Counted from the first letter of the stretch, positions 18,671-28,450 are shown. The stretch: DNA of 64,000 bases from Zwartia hollandica (GCF_019923725.1 NZ_JAHXRI010000007.1:434001-498000); one strand, 5' to 3'. Notes: generated by a model from the letters alone, not told the origin. Made by a program: numbers and translations.

Positions 18671-18849
18671 TTTCGTTCCTTTATTACCTAGTTGACTAAC
18701 GAGAGCGGGCGACTGCACCCTGTCTTGAATAGAGATTTTCTGCACTTGTACTTCAGATGGTAACAGCAATACTTATAAATTCAACAAGTATTTCGTCTCT
18801 AGCGGCCTACATAGCGCCTTTACAGGCAGTAAAACAGCGCTCAAACCAT

Positions 18850-20460
18850 TTAAAAGATGCAACGCGTGACGCTTCTTTTAGACCAAATCTCCTTCAACCG
18901 CTTTTTATAACGGTCACCCACGACCTCCGGCGCAAAAATACTGCAATCCATCGGCGCTAACGCACCACCCAAGGAAAGGTTAGTTTGCGTGCAAGCATTC
19001 TCATAAAACTCGCGCATTAATTGTGCCGCATGACGGACATTCGGTTCTGCCCAGACCTGACCACTCGCGCGCGGATACTGGCTTTTCTTGACGCGTACTA
19101 GCCGATATTTCACTAAATCTGCATACGGTGGTTGGCAGAAATCCACGTTACCAGAGTAACCGGTACAAATGACATGCAATCCAAGCTGCAGCGCTTCAGC
19201 CATCCCACGCCCAAATCCCTCGGCCCGATGCAACGACACATAGCAGTCGCAGGCACCATACAAAGCAAGCAAGGCGGGGCGATCTAACGTCTGCTCAATG
19301 ATACGAATACGTCGATCGCTTCTAGCGATCTTCTTAAGCTCTGACCAAGCTTCGTTGTAAGCACGGGGCTTTTGCACCTTTACCACCAGGCCAACTTGCG
19401 CAGCTTTGTAATCGGCCTTTGGAAACGCCTTCAAAAACGCTTCCACACAAGCCATGGGATTTTTACGTTCAATATAGGAATTCAAATCAAACGCGAAGCA
19501 AAAGAGCTTTGCTGACGTATTGAGCTTAAAACTTTCTCTCGCTTTGTTACGTGATCTAAATTTTTTGACTACACCGAGCTCTACCGCCATAGGCATTAAC
19601 TGCAGAGGCTTTGTACATACTGGCTTAAGCGCATCATACGTATGCTGCGTAGAGACCCAAACCTCATCCACGAGCTCAAGCATCATTTCCCATTCTTTAG
19701 GCCACGCGCCAAGCTCCCAAGGCCAGTAACCAATGTTGTAACGACCTAGAAACTGGCTCTGGCCACGTTCGGCATAGAACCGCCCTGTCTCTTCGGCCGT
19801 TAAACAGAAAATATTGAAGGCAAACTCACCTGTGTCCGATACATGACGCGCCATGCTTCGCTCATTCGTATCAACGTTATCTCCTGGCGGAAAATCGAGC
19901 ATCGTCATAGGAACTTGGGCTTGTAATAAAGCCTTGCCCGCCATGCGCAAATCTTCACCGATTCCCAAGCGACCGAACGCATAACCTATTAAATTGACGC
20001 CGTAACCCCGCTTTTTAAACGGAGCTCTTGAGAATGCAGGCGGCTGCGCTCTGTGAGTAACAGTCTTCAGTCGCGTTGCCCAAGGCTCTGGCAGACCGAG
20101 TACGTACGCCTTTTCTTCTAAACTCAAGAAATCCCAGTAGTCATGCTCCTCTAGGCCATAGGTGTAGAACCAATCTTTAAATGCCAGGGTTCCCTCGGGC
20201 ATCTGAAATGCTTCTTGGACATCCGGCCGAGCTATCAAGGTAAGCTGCTGAACACGGGTCAGCCCCGGTGTGCCGCGACCGTAGGATGTTAGAAGGCTTT
20301 GTATAAAACGTATATCCCCGCTAATTGCTTGGTATTCTTTTTTTCCAGTCGTGATTAGCCATGCACAATACGCGTCATACGCCTCGTTACCCAACAAGGA
20401 AAATCGCTTTTGCAAGTCTGGACGCAGCGTAAGAATCAGACGCGAGAGGTCAAAGTTCAT
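18850..20460 (-). CDS. GT4 glycosyltransferase
   Basis: A 536-residue protein with about 140 N-terminal helical residues of unknown role. A GT4 domain follows, beginning VNLIGYAFGRLGIGEDLRMAG and containing RAEGFGRGMAEALQLGLHVI, the donor-binding Glu region. Its C-terminal half resembles that of the 1048-residue transferase (shared GYxFGxxGxGE and SGNVDF features), so they may be distant paralogues. It diverges from the sulfotransferase-like gene across about 114 bp. Confidence 0.8.
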   Translation of the reverse strand: MNFDLSRLILTLRPDLQKRFSLLGNEAYDAYCAWLITTGKKEYQAISGDIRFIQSLLTSYGRGTPGLTRVQQLTLIARPDVQEAFQMPEGTLAFKDWFYTYGLEEHDYWDFLSLEEKAYVLGLPEPWATRLKTVTHRAQPPAFSRAPFKKRGYGVNLIGYAFGRLGIGEDLRMAGKALLQAQVPMTMLDFPPGDNVDTNERSMARHVSDTGEFAFNIFCLTAEETGRFYAERGQSQFLGRYNIGYWPWELGAWPKEWEMMLELVDEVWVSTQHTYDALKPVCTKPLQLMPMAVELGVVKKFRSRNKARESFKLNTSAKLFCFAFDLNSYIERKNPMACVEAFLKAFPKADYKAAQVGLVVKVQKPRAYNEAWSELKKIARSDRRIRIIEQTLDRPALLALYGACDCYVSLHRAEGFGRGMAEALQLGLHVICTGYSGNVDFCQPPYADLVKYRLVRVKKSQYPRASGQVWAEPNVRHAAQLMREFYENACTQTNLSLGGALAPMDCSIFAPEVVGDRYKKRLKEIWSKRSVTRCIF

Positions 20461-20574
20461 ATTTTTTTAAATATCGTCCCAGAAGGTAATTAGAATCATA
20501 CCGCCCTACCCCATCTTGTTACTTTGCCCAGAAAAGTGCATTATTCGTCACAGTCTGGAAACTTAAAATTTGAA

Positions 20575-22104
20575 ATGAGCTTTCTCGTCGTTTTAGGCAT
20601 GCACCGATGCGGTACGTCTGCATTAACAGGCACCTTAAATCTGCTGGGATTTTCCGCAGGAAGCCAATTAACGCCGCCAGATACATTCAATGCGCGCGGC
20701 TATTTTGAAGATATTCCTCTTAATAGAGAACTAGATCATTTCTTGTCAGCAATAAATCGTTCATGGAACGATGAACGCCCCTACCCAAACGACTGGTTAT
20801 CTAGTGATGCGGCTTTAGCTACGGCGAAAAAACTGGAAGCTCTGTTCCGAGACGATTTCGATTTTAGCCAACGCACTGTTTTAAAAAACCCTAGGTTTTC
20901 TCGTCTACTCCCGTTGTTACAACCAATCTGGCTAGGGACGGGGCTAACTCCCAAGTATGTACTGAGCTTGCGCTCCCCATTGGCAGTCATTCAATCACTC
21001 GCTCGCCGCGATTCTATTTTGCCGCAACGTGCTGCTCTTTTGTATGTAGCACACATGTTGGAGGCAGAATTGAATACGCGAAACCAACCACGCGCATTTG
21101 TTGAATACGATGCTTTGCTGCACGACTGGAGAAAAGTCGTCGAGCAAATTGGTTCGAAGTTAACCGCTGACGTTCTCTCCTCATGGCAGAGCGACTCTGT
21201 GCGCTCGGCAACCATTGATGCGTTTTTAACCACAGAGCTGAATCATTTTTCCGACGAGCAGCCCAGACCCTCTGGCCCAGCTATTGATTTAGCACTGGAA
21301 GTCTATGATTTATTGCGTGCACCGCAAGATGATTCCACCTTATCTGCTTTAGATGCAGTGCGGCTGCGCTGGTGTAATTATTTAAGCTCGCTCGAGCCCT
21401 GGTTAAGCGAAACCGTGAGGATGGAGCAGATCACCAATAATTTAACTAGTGCCTATATCACTCCATCAAAAGAACTTGTACTACTGCACAGTTTGAACGC
21501 CATATCTGAGATGTTCTGGGCCTGCGATGGGGAGGAGTTTACACAGGCTCGCAAAGTGTTGGCTGGTTGGTCGTTTAGCCAAAGAAATTGCCAACGCTTT
21601 ATTATCCCCACCCTTACACAACCCCTCAGAGCACTTAGGTGGGACATCACAGATAGACCAGCGTTTTGTATCATCAAAAAAATATGGCTTGAGGACATAT
21701 TGGGTGAGGTCCACTGGGTTGCTGAACTAAACACCTCCCTTTTTACTCAAAACGGTGCAGAGTCCAACGTTGTTGCCGAGAAAGACAACGGCTACCTACA
21801 AATATTGGCGCTAGGTTTTGACCCAAGCTGCGTATTGAGCATCCCTGAGGCCGTATTAAGTCGAATCCAGCCAGGTTGGGCTATGTGCACCGATTGGGAA
21901 GCCAAACTACCAGTCGAGGGCTTACCCACCGTCATGAAACAATTTGGTATTGCGCAGAGGCAACTCACACAAATGAAAGCAGCGCTAGACCAGCTTTATG
22001 TCAGTTTCGAGCAACGCCTAGAAGATCCGGTTCTTGCTGAGAGTCAACTAGCTCTCTTGAAGGGTCTGCTGCTTACCGATAAAGAGATAGATGGAAAGGT
22101 TTAG
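20575..22104 (+). CDS. sulfotransferase-like protein
   Basis: From the ATG at 20575 the protein is about 509 residues and starts FLVVLGMHRCGTSAL, the 5'-phosphosulfate-binding loop of PAPS-dependent sulfotransferases. The 3'-phosphate region is LSLRSPLAVIQSLARR. The following about 250 residues are unassigned. An upstream TTG in the same frame gives a 17-residue extension and is less likely. It probably transfers sulfate to the polysaccharide using PAPS made by the nearby cysD/cysNC products. It is followed after 36 bp by the DUF218 gene and the MurC-NRPS gene, probably one operon. Confidence 0.7.
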   Translation: MSFLVVLGMHRCGTSALTGTLNLLGFSAGSQLTPPDTFNARGYFEDIPLNRELDHFLSAINRSWNDERPYPNDWLSSDAALATAKKLEALFRDDFDFSQRTVLKNPRFSRLLPLLQPIWLGTGLTPKYVLSLRSPLAVIQSLARRDSILPQRAALLYVAHMLEAELNTRNQPRAFVEYDALLHDWRKVVEQIGSKLTADVLSSWQSDSVRSATIDAFLTTELNHFSDEQPRPSGPAIDLALEVYDLLRAPQDDSTLSALDAVRLRWCNYLSSLEPWLSETVRMEQITNNLTSAYITPSKELVLLHSLNAISEMFWACDGEEFTQARKVLAGWSFSQRNCQRFIIPTLTQPLRALRWDITDRPAFCIIKKIWLEDILGEVHWVAELNTSLFTQNGAESNVVAEKDNGYLQILALGFDPSCVLSIPEAVLSRIQPGWAMCTDWEAKLPVEGLPTVMKQFGIAQRQLTQMKAALDQLYVSFEQRLEDPVLAESQLALLKGLLLTDKEIDGKV

Positions 22105-22140
22105 TTTTATTGACTTCGTTTAATACTAAGGTGAACACTG

Positions 22141-22704
22141 ATGCAGGCTGACAACTCTCGCGATGCAATTACACAATTCGTATTTGTCAGTCATCAACCT
22201 GCGAAGGTAGACATTGCACTTGTACTAGGATCGCCTTCGATCAGCAATATACTGCCCGCGATATCGCTTTATTTACAAGGCAACACAAACCGCATCGTCA
22301 TTAGTGGCCACGGACCCGACGATCAACATACCCCAGAATGGAGTGTTTACAATGACTATGCGCTCGCAGCGGGGGTGCCTGCTTCGGCAATTTATCTTGA
22401 GCCTAGTGCTCGAAACACATTAGAAAATTTTGTTTTCTCTTCACAACTAATTGAACAATTGATTGGATGGCATTCAGTTAAGTCAGTTGCAATATGTTGT
22501 AAGCCGCTACATAGTCGCCGCGCACTCATGACGGCGCGGCAACATTTACCTAGGCATGTGAATCTACTGATGACCCCACCCAAACACCCAGATGATATTC
22601 AAGCGGATGACTGGTGGAGCACTGCGCATGGTCGAGATCGGGTCATGGGGGAAGTGACCCGTATCGGAGAGTATGCGCAGAAAGGTGATCTTTCGCTTGA
22701 TTAA
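22141..22704 (+). CDS. YdcF/SanA-like DUF218 protein
   Basis: A 187-residue protein with DIALVLGSP, RIVISGHGPDD and EPSARNTLENFVFS, the pattern of the DUF218 family (YdcF, SanA, ElyC), whose members act in envelope metabolism. No signal peptide or membrane helix is visible, so this copy is probably cytoplasmic. It is preceded by an AAGGTG site. Its end overlaps the MurC-NRPS gene by 32 bases, so the two are translationally linked and probably work together. Confidence 0.78.
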   Translation: MQADNSRDAITQFVFVSHQPAKVDIALVLGSPSISNILPAISLYLQGNTNRIVISGHGPDDQHTPEWSVYNDYALAAGVPASAIYLEPSARNTLENFVFSSQLIEQLIGWHSVKSVAICCKPLHSRRALMTARQHLPRHVNLLMTPPKHPDDIQADDWWSTAHGRDRVMGEVTRIGEYAQKGDLSLD

Positions 22705-25700
22705 GATACCCCCGCCATTTAACCAAGTACATATGGTCGGTGTTGCTGGATCAGGGATGAGTGCACTCGCTAGATTATTTGTCGAAATGGGTGTTAGTGT
22801 CTCAGGAAGTGATCATGCCGGTTTAGAACGCTTGCAAGAGCTACGTCATATCGGCGTCAAAGTCCATGATAGACACTCCCCGGACAACGTTGGAAGCCCA
22901 GACCTCGTCGTATTTAGTCCTGCTGTAGCCAGAGACAATATTGAGCTTTGCTATGCTCGCGAGCGCGGAATTCAATTGCGCTCACGCGGGAGTGCACTTG
23001 CCAATCTACTAAAGGCTCGCGATTATGTGAGCGTTGCTGGCAGTCATGGCAAAACTACTACCTCTGCAATGCTGGCAAGTATTTTTGATCGCGCAGGCCT
23101 GTCGCCAGGCTTTATGCTCGGTGCCCCAATACCAAATTTAGAGAATAGAAATGCCCAATGGAAGGATGGGGCGATTTTTGTTGCTGAAACCTGCGAGGCA
23201 TTTCGTGCACTTGATTACTTTTCTCCAACACACTGCATTGTTACTAACATCGATGATGAGCATAGTGATCATTATGGCGGACACGAGCGTCTAGAACATG
23301 CCTATGCGGATTTTATTGATCGCGTATCCAAAAAGGGCTGTGTAGTGCTGTACGGCGAAGATATTCGACTCATCAATATATCGAAAAAGATTGCGCAACC
23401 TGCGATCACATATGGATTCAATAAAAATTCAACATGGCATGCTGACGACCTAACACTAGAGCACGATTCCTCAATATTTAGGGCTGTTCATCAAAATGGC
23501 TACTCCGTTTCTTTGCGGTTAAGAGTCCCCGGCAAACACAATGTTATGAATGCACTTGGTGCACTCGCTATGGCCCACGCGCACGAGGTCCCGCTTGAAG
23601 TTATTGCCAGTGCTTTGGAATGCTACCAATCCGCAGAGCGTCGTTGGCAACGACTTGGCCGTCCAAATGATATTGAAATATTCGATGATTTTGCTCATCA
23701 TCCCACCGAGATCGCTGCGACTTTGGCGACTGCACGGTTAGCCGCAGCCGATACAGCTAGAGTGATTGCGCTGATTGAGCCACTATTACATTCTCGCGTT
23801 AACCGTCTTGCACAAGAATTTGCCACCGCCCTGGCAGGCGCAGATGAATGCATTGTTCTCCCAGTAAATGGTAGCGGTGAGCCTGTCCCTGGCGAATTAT
23901 CAGATTGGCTTTTACATGCAGCATTGAGGCAGCACGGTCGCTCTTTCCGTGTTTGTAGCGATGTGGATCAGGCAGCACTGATTCTGGCCTCCGTTGCGCG
24001 AAAGGGCGATGTTGTGGTGACAATGGGCGCAGACAAAGCCAGTCTGTGCGCGCGCGCGGCATTAATGGCCTTAGTTAAACCTAATAACGAGGACTCCATA
24101 CAAGTTCTTGAGCCAAAAGAATCGATCAAGCTTGACGGTCCGGCGCATGAGCAAGAGCGACTGCAGTCGAGATTTGAGCAGATGGTGTTACGTCATCCCA
24201 ATGCCACCTGTGTGCTCGATGGCGATCGGGAGTGGACTTATCACGAAATTTCAATGATGGCCGATCACGTGGCTGTCCAGTTATGCAATCGTGGTCTAGC
24301 TCCAGAAGATCTTGTGGTTCTAAGGCTTAAAAAATCTGCATATTTGATTGCTTTGATTTTGGGAGTGCTAAAAGCAGGTTGTGCATTCATACCGATTGAT
24401 CCCTACTTGGAAAGAGCAGGTATTCGCAATTCTCTTTTACGCGTCAGAGTCAAAATTGTTGTGACCGATGAAAATGCGTGGAACGCGTCGGGTTTAGGCA
24501 TCCCCTGCATAAACGCTAACAATTTTTTCGATTCAACTCCTAGCACTGCGGTGGTGCAATGCCTGGCTTCGAGCAGTAATCTTGCCTATGCGATTTTCAC
24601 TTCGGGCTCAACTGGGGAGCCAAAACTGGTTGGTGTCGAGCATCGAAATGTTGTGAATGTTATTGAGCATGCAGTTCAAGAACTCACAGAGCCGTCAGAT
24701 CTTGAATTTGTGCCGTTTATCGACTCTATCGGTTTCGATGCAAGTATCCACCAAATATTTGCCACGTTTGGCCATGGTGGGACCCTTCTTATCACACAAG
24801 ACTTGCAGAGTCTTGTGCGATCACCCCACTTTGCAAGAGTGACTGCGCTTGGCGGAACCCCGTCCGTTATATCTCGCTTGGCTGAGTCTACAAACCTACC
24901 TGAAACACTCAGGATCATCATGCTCGGCGGCGAAGTGGTACCTAATGCACTTATTGAACGTTTACGCCAAGTCACTCATTTGCGACAGGTATTAAACCTT
25001 TATGGGCCGACTGAGACAACAATTTACTCCACAGTTGCTATGATTTTTGACGCGGCGCTTGTGAGGACCGGAGAAAGCGATCTGTTGCAAGGGCGGTATA
25101 TTGGAAATCCCATTCGTAACACGCGTGTCTCGATCATCAACGAACTGGGTGGCACAGTTGAAGACAGTGTCGAAGGTGAAATAACGATCTTTGGAGACGG
25201 CGTATGCAGAGGCTATCTTGACGATCCGACGCTAACACGTAAGCGGTTTGGAGAAGAAGCTCTTACCGAGTCGTTAACTGTACGTTTCTATCGTACCGGA
25301 GATCTCGGTAGGAGACTCCCAGATGGAACGTTACAGTTCATTGGACGTAAGGATGACCAATTAAAGATACACGGAGTGCGATTCGAACCTATCGAGGTGG
25401 AGAACGCCCTTGAGACATTTCCGGGCATCGAGCGCGCTGCGGTTGTTATCTCAGCATCCGATGACTTGAGGCCACAACTCGTTGCCTATGTGACTGCAAA
25501 AAGCAACTTGGACCTAGCGTTGGTTCGAGATTGGCTTAAGTCTAAATTACCTAAGCCTCTCATACCAGGCCTTATTTTGCGGGCTGAAGACCTGCCCCTC
25601 TCCGTTCATGGCAAGCTTGATCGCAGCAGGATTGCGGAAATAGTCCCCCTCGCGGATATGCTGCGTCCCAATGCTCCACCGCGGGATCAGATTGAGCGAG

Positions 25701-26551
25701 ATCTGATGGTTATTTGGCAAAAAAATCTAAGACTCGCAGGCCTCGGTGTTGACGAGGACTTCTTTAGTGCTGGTGGAGACTCACTGTCTTCCTCTAAGCT
25801 CGTACTCGATGTTGAAGATTTTTTTGATTTAAGAATGCCCGCAGAGGCGTTAGAGAACCTATCAACCGTTGCCGTCATGGCAACATATCTGCGCAAGGCA
25901 TTAATGTTGCCTCTTGGTGGACGAGAGAAAGCCGAGGTGGCATTTGCAAATATCCGAAATTTCATCGCCGCATGGAAAGGTGCACGCCTTAAACCTGACT
26001 CTTTTATTGTGACACTTAATCACTCCAACACACAAAATGGTTTTTTCTGGTGTTGTCAGTCATTCACTGAGTTGCTTTCTCTCGCGCAGGCAATGGGCGA
26101 GTCTCAGGTTATCCACGGCATGCGCTCTGGGCACTTAGCTTTTGAATATGAACCGGAGACAATTGATGCACTTGCAGTTGCTTACGCTCGTGAAATTATG
26201 CTCCTCCAACCCGATGGCGACATCATCATTGGAGGTAATTGTCAGGGGGGGCTGATCGCTCGTGCCACTGCGAATGCTCTAAAAAAACAAGGAAGAATTG
26301 TTGGGAGGCTGATTATGATGGAACAAAGCACTTATTGGCCTTACGACCAGTATGTTGACCTATTGTTTGGTTATGAAAGTACTTTCAACCCAACCCATCG
26401 CGTGAGTCATCCATCAGTTGTCTTAGAAAAGGCCTACCCTGCAGGCTATTCTTTACACTTTATTTCGGGCAGCCATGGGACTTTTTTCAATCCAAATAAT
26501 GTTGATAGCTTGGCCGACAAAATTCGATTGATATTAAAGCAGACTGTCTAG
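22673..26551 (+). CDS. MurC-like ligase fused to NRPS adenylation, carrier and thioesterase domains
   Basis: A 1292-residue single frame with four parts. Residues 18-470 are a complete MurC-type Mur ligase (GVAGSGMSALARL, P-loop VAGSHGKTTTS 121-131, NIDDEHSDHYGG, FDDFAHHPTEIAATL). Residues about 490-990 are an NRPS adenylation domain (TSGSTGEPK 643-651, FDAS 688, NLYGPTE 775, YRTGDLGR 873, HGKLDR with Lys 981). Residues about 1000-1075 are a peptidyl carrier (GGDSLSS, Ser 1037). Residues about 1105-1292 are an alpha/beta thioesterase with GGNCQGG (Cys 1190) and a late His in GSHGT. No condensation domain is present. The ligase half would join an amino acid to a carboxylated (nucleotide) sugar. 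The NRPS half would activate and load an amino acid. How they cooperate is unknown. It overlaps the DUF218 gene and converges on the methyltransferase gene. Confidence 0.88.
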   Translation: MRRKVIFRLIKIPPPFNQVHMVGVAGSGMSALARLFVEMGVSVSGSDHAGLERLQELRHIGVKVHDRHSPDNVGSPDLVVFSPAVARDNIELCYARERGIQLRSRGSALANLLKARDYVSVAGSHGKTTTSAMLASIFDRAGLSPGFMLGAPIPNLENRNAQWKDGAIFVAETCEAFRALDYFSPTHCIVTNIDDEHSDHYGGHERLEHAYADFIDRVSKKGCVVLYGEDIRLINISKKIAQPAITYGFNKNSTWHADDLTLEHDSSIFRAVHQNGYSVSLRLRVPGKHNVMNALGALAMAHAHEVPLEVIASALECYQSAERRWQRLGRPNDIEIFDDFAHHPTEIAATLATARLAAADTARVIALIEPLLHSRVNRLAQEFATALAGADECIVLPVNGSGEPVPGELSDWLLHAALRQHGRSFRVCSDVDQAALILASVARKGDVVVTMGADKASLCARAALMALVKPNNEDSIQVLEPKESIKLDGPAHEQERLQSRFEQMVLRHPNATCVLDGDREWTYHEISMMADHVAVQLCNRGLAPEDLVVLRLKKSAYLIALILGVLKAGCAFIPIDPYLERAGIRNSLLRVRVKIVVTDENAWNASGLGIPCINANNFFDSTPSTAVVQCLASSSNLAYAIFTSGSTGEPKLVGVEHRNVVNVIEHAVQELTEPSDLEFVPFIDSIGFDASIHQIFATFGHGGTLLITQDLQSLVRSPHFARVTALGGTPSVISRLAESTNLPETLRIIMLGGEVVPNALIERLRQVTHLRQVLNLYGPTETTIYSTVAMIFDAALVRTGESDLLQGRYIGNPIRNTRVSIINELGGTVEDSVEGEITIFGDGVCRGYLDDPTLTRKRFGEEALTESLTVRFYRTGDLGRRLPDGTLQFIGRKDDQLKIHGVRFEPIEVENALETFPGIERAAVVISASDDLRPQLVAYVTAKSNLDLALVRDWLKSKLPKPLIPGLILRAEDLPLSVHGKLDRSRIAEIVPLADMLRPNAPPRDQIERDLMVIWQKNLRLAGLGVDEDFFSAGGDSLSSSKLVLDVEDFFDLRMPAEALENLSTVAVMATYLRKALMLPLGGREKAEVAFANIRNFIAAWKGARLKPDSFIVTLNHSNTQNGFFWCCQSFTELLSLAQAMGESQVIHGMRSGHLAFEYEPETIDALAVAYAREIMLLQPDGDIIIGGNCQGGLIARATANALKKQGRIVGRLIMMEQSTYWPYDQYVDLLFGYESTFNPTHRVSHPSVVLEKAYPAGYSLHFISGSHGTFFNPNNVDSLADKIRLILKQTV

Positions 26552-26559
26552 ATTACAAA

Positions 26560-27414
26560 TTATTTTGGTCTGAGCAAGCACCGGTTACGCATGCATAATA
26601 GATCGGCGGCGTCGCGCCCGACACTTCGCTGCAGATCCACGACATCAAATCCCGCATCTCTTATTAAATCGATCGTATTCGATAGCGGTTGAAAGAATTC
26701 AAATCTCCCCTCTGGTGGAGTAATAAAAATTAGATGATCCTCCAGATCGCCTTGAAGAGTCGATCCGATTAGATTCAACACCAGCTGTTTCAATTGCGCA
26801 GGAGTATCTGCAAGCTCGGTAAGTCCTGAAGCATTCGGCTTCCAGGTCACGCCAAGGCGATTCACGGCCTCTCGTATAGAAATGCTCGACCGGAGGCAGG
26901 ACGAATCCGTAAAGCTAACCATGGCAATACCATCAGGCTTTAAAACCCGCCGCGCTTCTTTGAGCAGCCGATGTGCAAAAACTGTTGGTGAACAGTTAAG
27001 TATGAAATCTTGAATCACGATGTCTATTGAGCTCGTGTCAGCACAATTGGTCAAGTCACCGGCATCCCCTTGAACAAACTTCATTTCCGGCATGGAGACA
27101 CCTAGGCGCTTGTAAATGCCTGGGATATCCAAGAGATCGATCGCAAGTGTGCTCTTTAGTTTGATACCGAAATTATTTAAAAAATGTTCGAGGGTCAGGC
27201 TGTTGTAAGGAGCCGTATAGCCCTGAAAAAGGCATGAGACATCTTTGGGCAAAGACTCGAATACTGTTGCAATACCCTCGCTTTGTTTGAAGACATCAAT
27301 GCTGTTAGCAAACGTAGGTAATTTAGGAAGATGATGCTCAGATGACGCGACATACCTTGCAACGAAATGATCGTCACTCTTCAATTCAACTGAGGCTAAA
27401 GTCGGGAGATTCAT
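26560..27414 (-). CDS. SAM-dependent methyltransferase (class I, atypical motif I)
   Basis: A 284-residue protein. The middle reads FVQGDAGDLTNCADTSSIDI, then EARRVLKPDGIAMVSF, a typical class I methyltransferase core (acidic loop and post-motif strand). The usual GxGxG of motif I is replaced by TLAIDLLDIPG, so the SAM site may be altered. Its start overlaps the preceding short FAD-type fragment by four bases, and that in turn overlaps cysQ, so the three form one leftward unit. It ends eight bases from the convergent MurC-NRPS stop. Substrate unknown. Confidence 0.66.
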   Translation of the reverse strand: MNLPTLASVELKSDDHFVARYVASSEHHLPKLPTFANSIDVFKQSEGIATVFESLPKDVSCLFQGYTAPYNSLTLEHFLNNFGIKLKSTLAIDLLDIPGIYKRLGVSMPEMKFVQGDAGDLTNCADTSSIDIVIQDFILNCSPTVFAHRLLKEARRVLKPDGIAMVSFTDSSCLRSSISIREAVNRLGVTWKPNASGLTELADTPAQLKQLVLNLIGSTLQGDLEDHLIFITPPEGRFEFFQPLSNTIDLIRDAGFDVVDLQRSVGRDAADLLCMRNRCLLRPK

Positions 27415-27647
27415 GCACGGCGGTTTTTAGTTTGACAGGCCTTATAGAAACTAACCCATATTGTAGTGATCCCAGCAACGGCCTCGCTATGCAGGCAGGT
27501 CAAGTTCACAGGTGATCTTGAAGATTCAATTGCCATCAACCCACTGTAACCACCCCCGACGATTGCTATTGCCTTTGTCCCAGCCAAACTATTTTTATGC
27601 AATGAACCAATCAATGCCTCATTGGCATCGCGAGCGACATCGCTCAT
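27411..27647 (-). pseudogene. N-terminal remnant of an FAD/NAD(P)-binding protein
   Basis: A 78-residue frame with the dinucleotide-binding fingerprint AIAIVGGGYSGLMA but nothing after it that could complete a Rossmann fold. The remaining sequence runs into a Lys/Arg-rich tail. It overlaps cysQ and the methyltransferase gene by four bases each. This looks like an in-frame deletion remnant of a longer flavoprotein-like gene, kept in an operon by overlapping stops. It may still be translated. Confidence 0.55.
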
Positions 27648-28450
27648 GACCCGCTCCGTAGCGCACTGAGGGCTACCGAAGCAGCAATGAAACTGGGATT
27701 AAGACAGTTCGGCTTACCGTAGCGCAAACGAGTCCCTGAAGTGTCATAAACACACCCGCCTGCGCCCTCTAAAACTGCGTGGGCCGCCGCAGTATCCCAC
27801 TCACACGTCGGAGCAAGACGCGGGTAAACATCCGCACGCCCTTCAGCGATCGTGCAAAGCTTTAGAGAGCTACCAACTTGAACCAACTCAGTCGCGCCTA
27901 GCTGCTCGATGAAACCCGAGGTCGCAGCATTTAAATGGCTCTTACTTGCAACCACTCGATACGATTGACCAAACTCAACTGGCGCTGCAACCCGAATTGA
28001 ATCAACCTTGCCCTTGTGCTTACGGTAGCTGCCATAGTCAAGACCACCCCAAAACATTTGATCTAAAGCTGGGGCGTACACAACTCCCCACACTGGCTCC
28101 GAGTTCGCAATCAACGCAATATTGATTGTGAACTCGCCATTGCGCGCCAAGAATTCTTTCGTGCCATCCAAGGGGTCAATCAACCAATAGGACCCCTCCG
28201 CCATTGACTGGGCGATGGAATCTGCATCTTCTTCCGACACGACGGGCATGGTCGGCTGCAAACGGGTTAACTGCTCAACGATCAAGTGATGTGAGGCCAG
28301 ATCTGCCTTGGTGAGTGGACTGTCGTCAGCCTTGTTCGCCAGCGCGGCATCGCTTGGGCTTTGACCTTCATAAATACGCATCACTGCAGAGCCGGCATCC
28401 TGTGCGATCTGGCAAAGTTCGTGTTCTAGCTCAAATACCTTATGTCGCAT
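27644..28450 (-). CDS. cysQ: 3'(2'),5'-bisphosphate nucleotidase
   Basis: A 268-residue protein with the inositol-monophosphatase-like metal motifs SEEDADS, IDPLDGTKEFL and EWDTAAAHAVLEGAGG. This is the CysQ signature. It hydrolyses PAP, the by-product of sulfotransferases, and so prevents product inhibition. It is divergent from cysD across 71 bp and its start codon lies inside a long palindrome. Its place beside cysD/cysNC and near sulfotransferase-like genes fits PAPS-dependent sulfation. Confidence 0.9.
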   Translation of the reverse strand: MRHKVFELEHELCQIAQDAGSAVMRIYEGQSPSDAALANKADDSPLTKADLASHHLIVEQLTRLQPTMPVVSEEDADSIAQSMAEGSYWLIDPLDGTKEFLARNGEFTINIALIANSEPVWGVVYAPALDQMFWGGLDYGSYRKHKGKVDSIRVAAPVEFGQSYRVVASKSHLNAATSGFIEQLGATELVQVGSSLKLCTIAEGRADVYPRLAPTCEWDTAAAHAVLEGAGGCVYDTSGTRLRYGKPNCLNPSFIAASVALSALRSGS

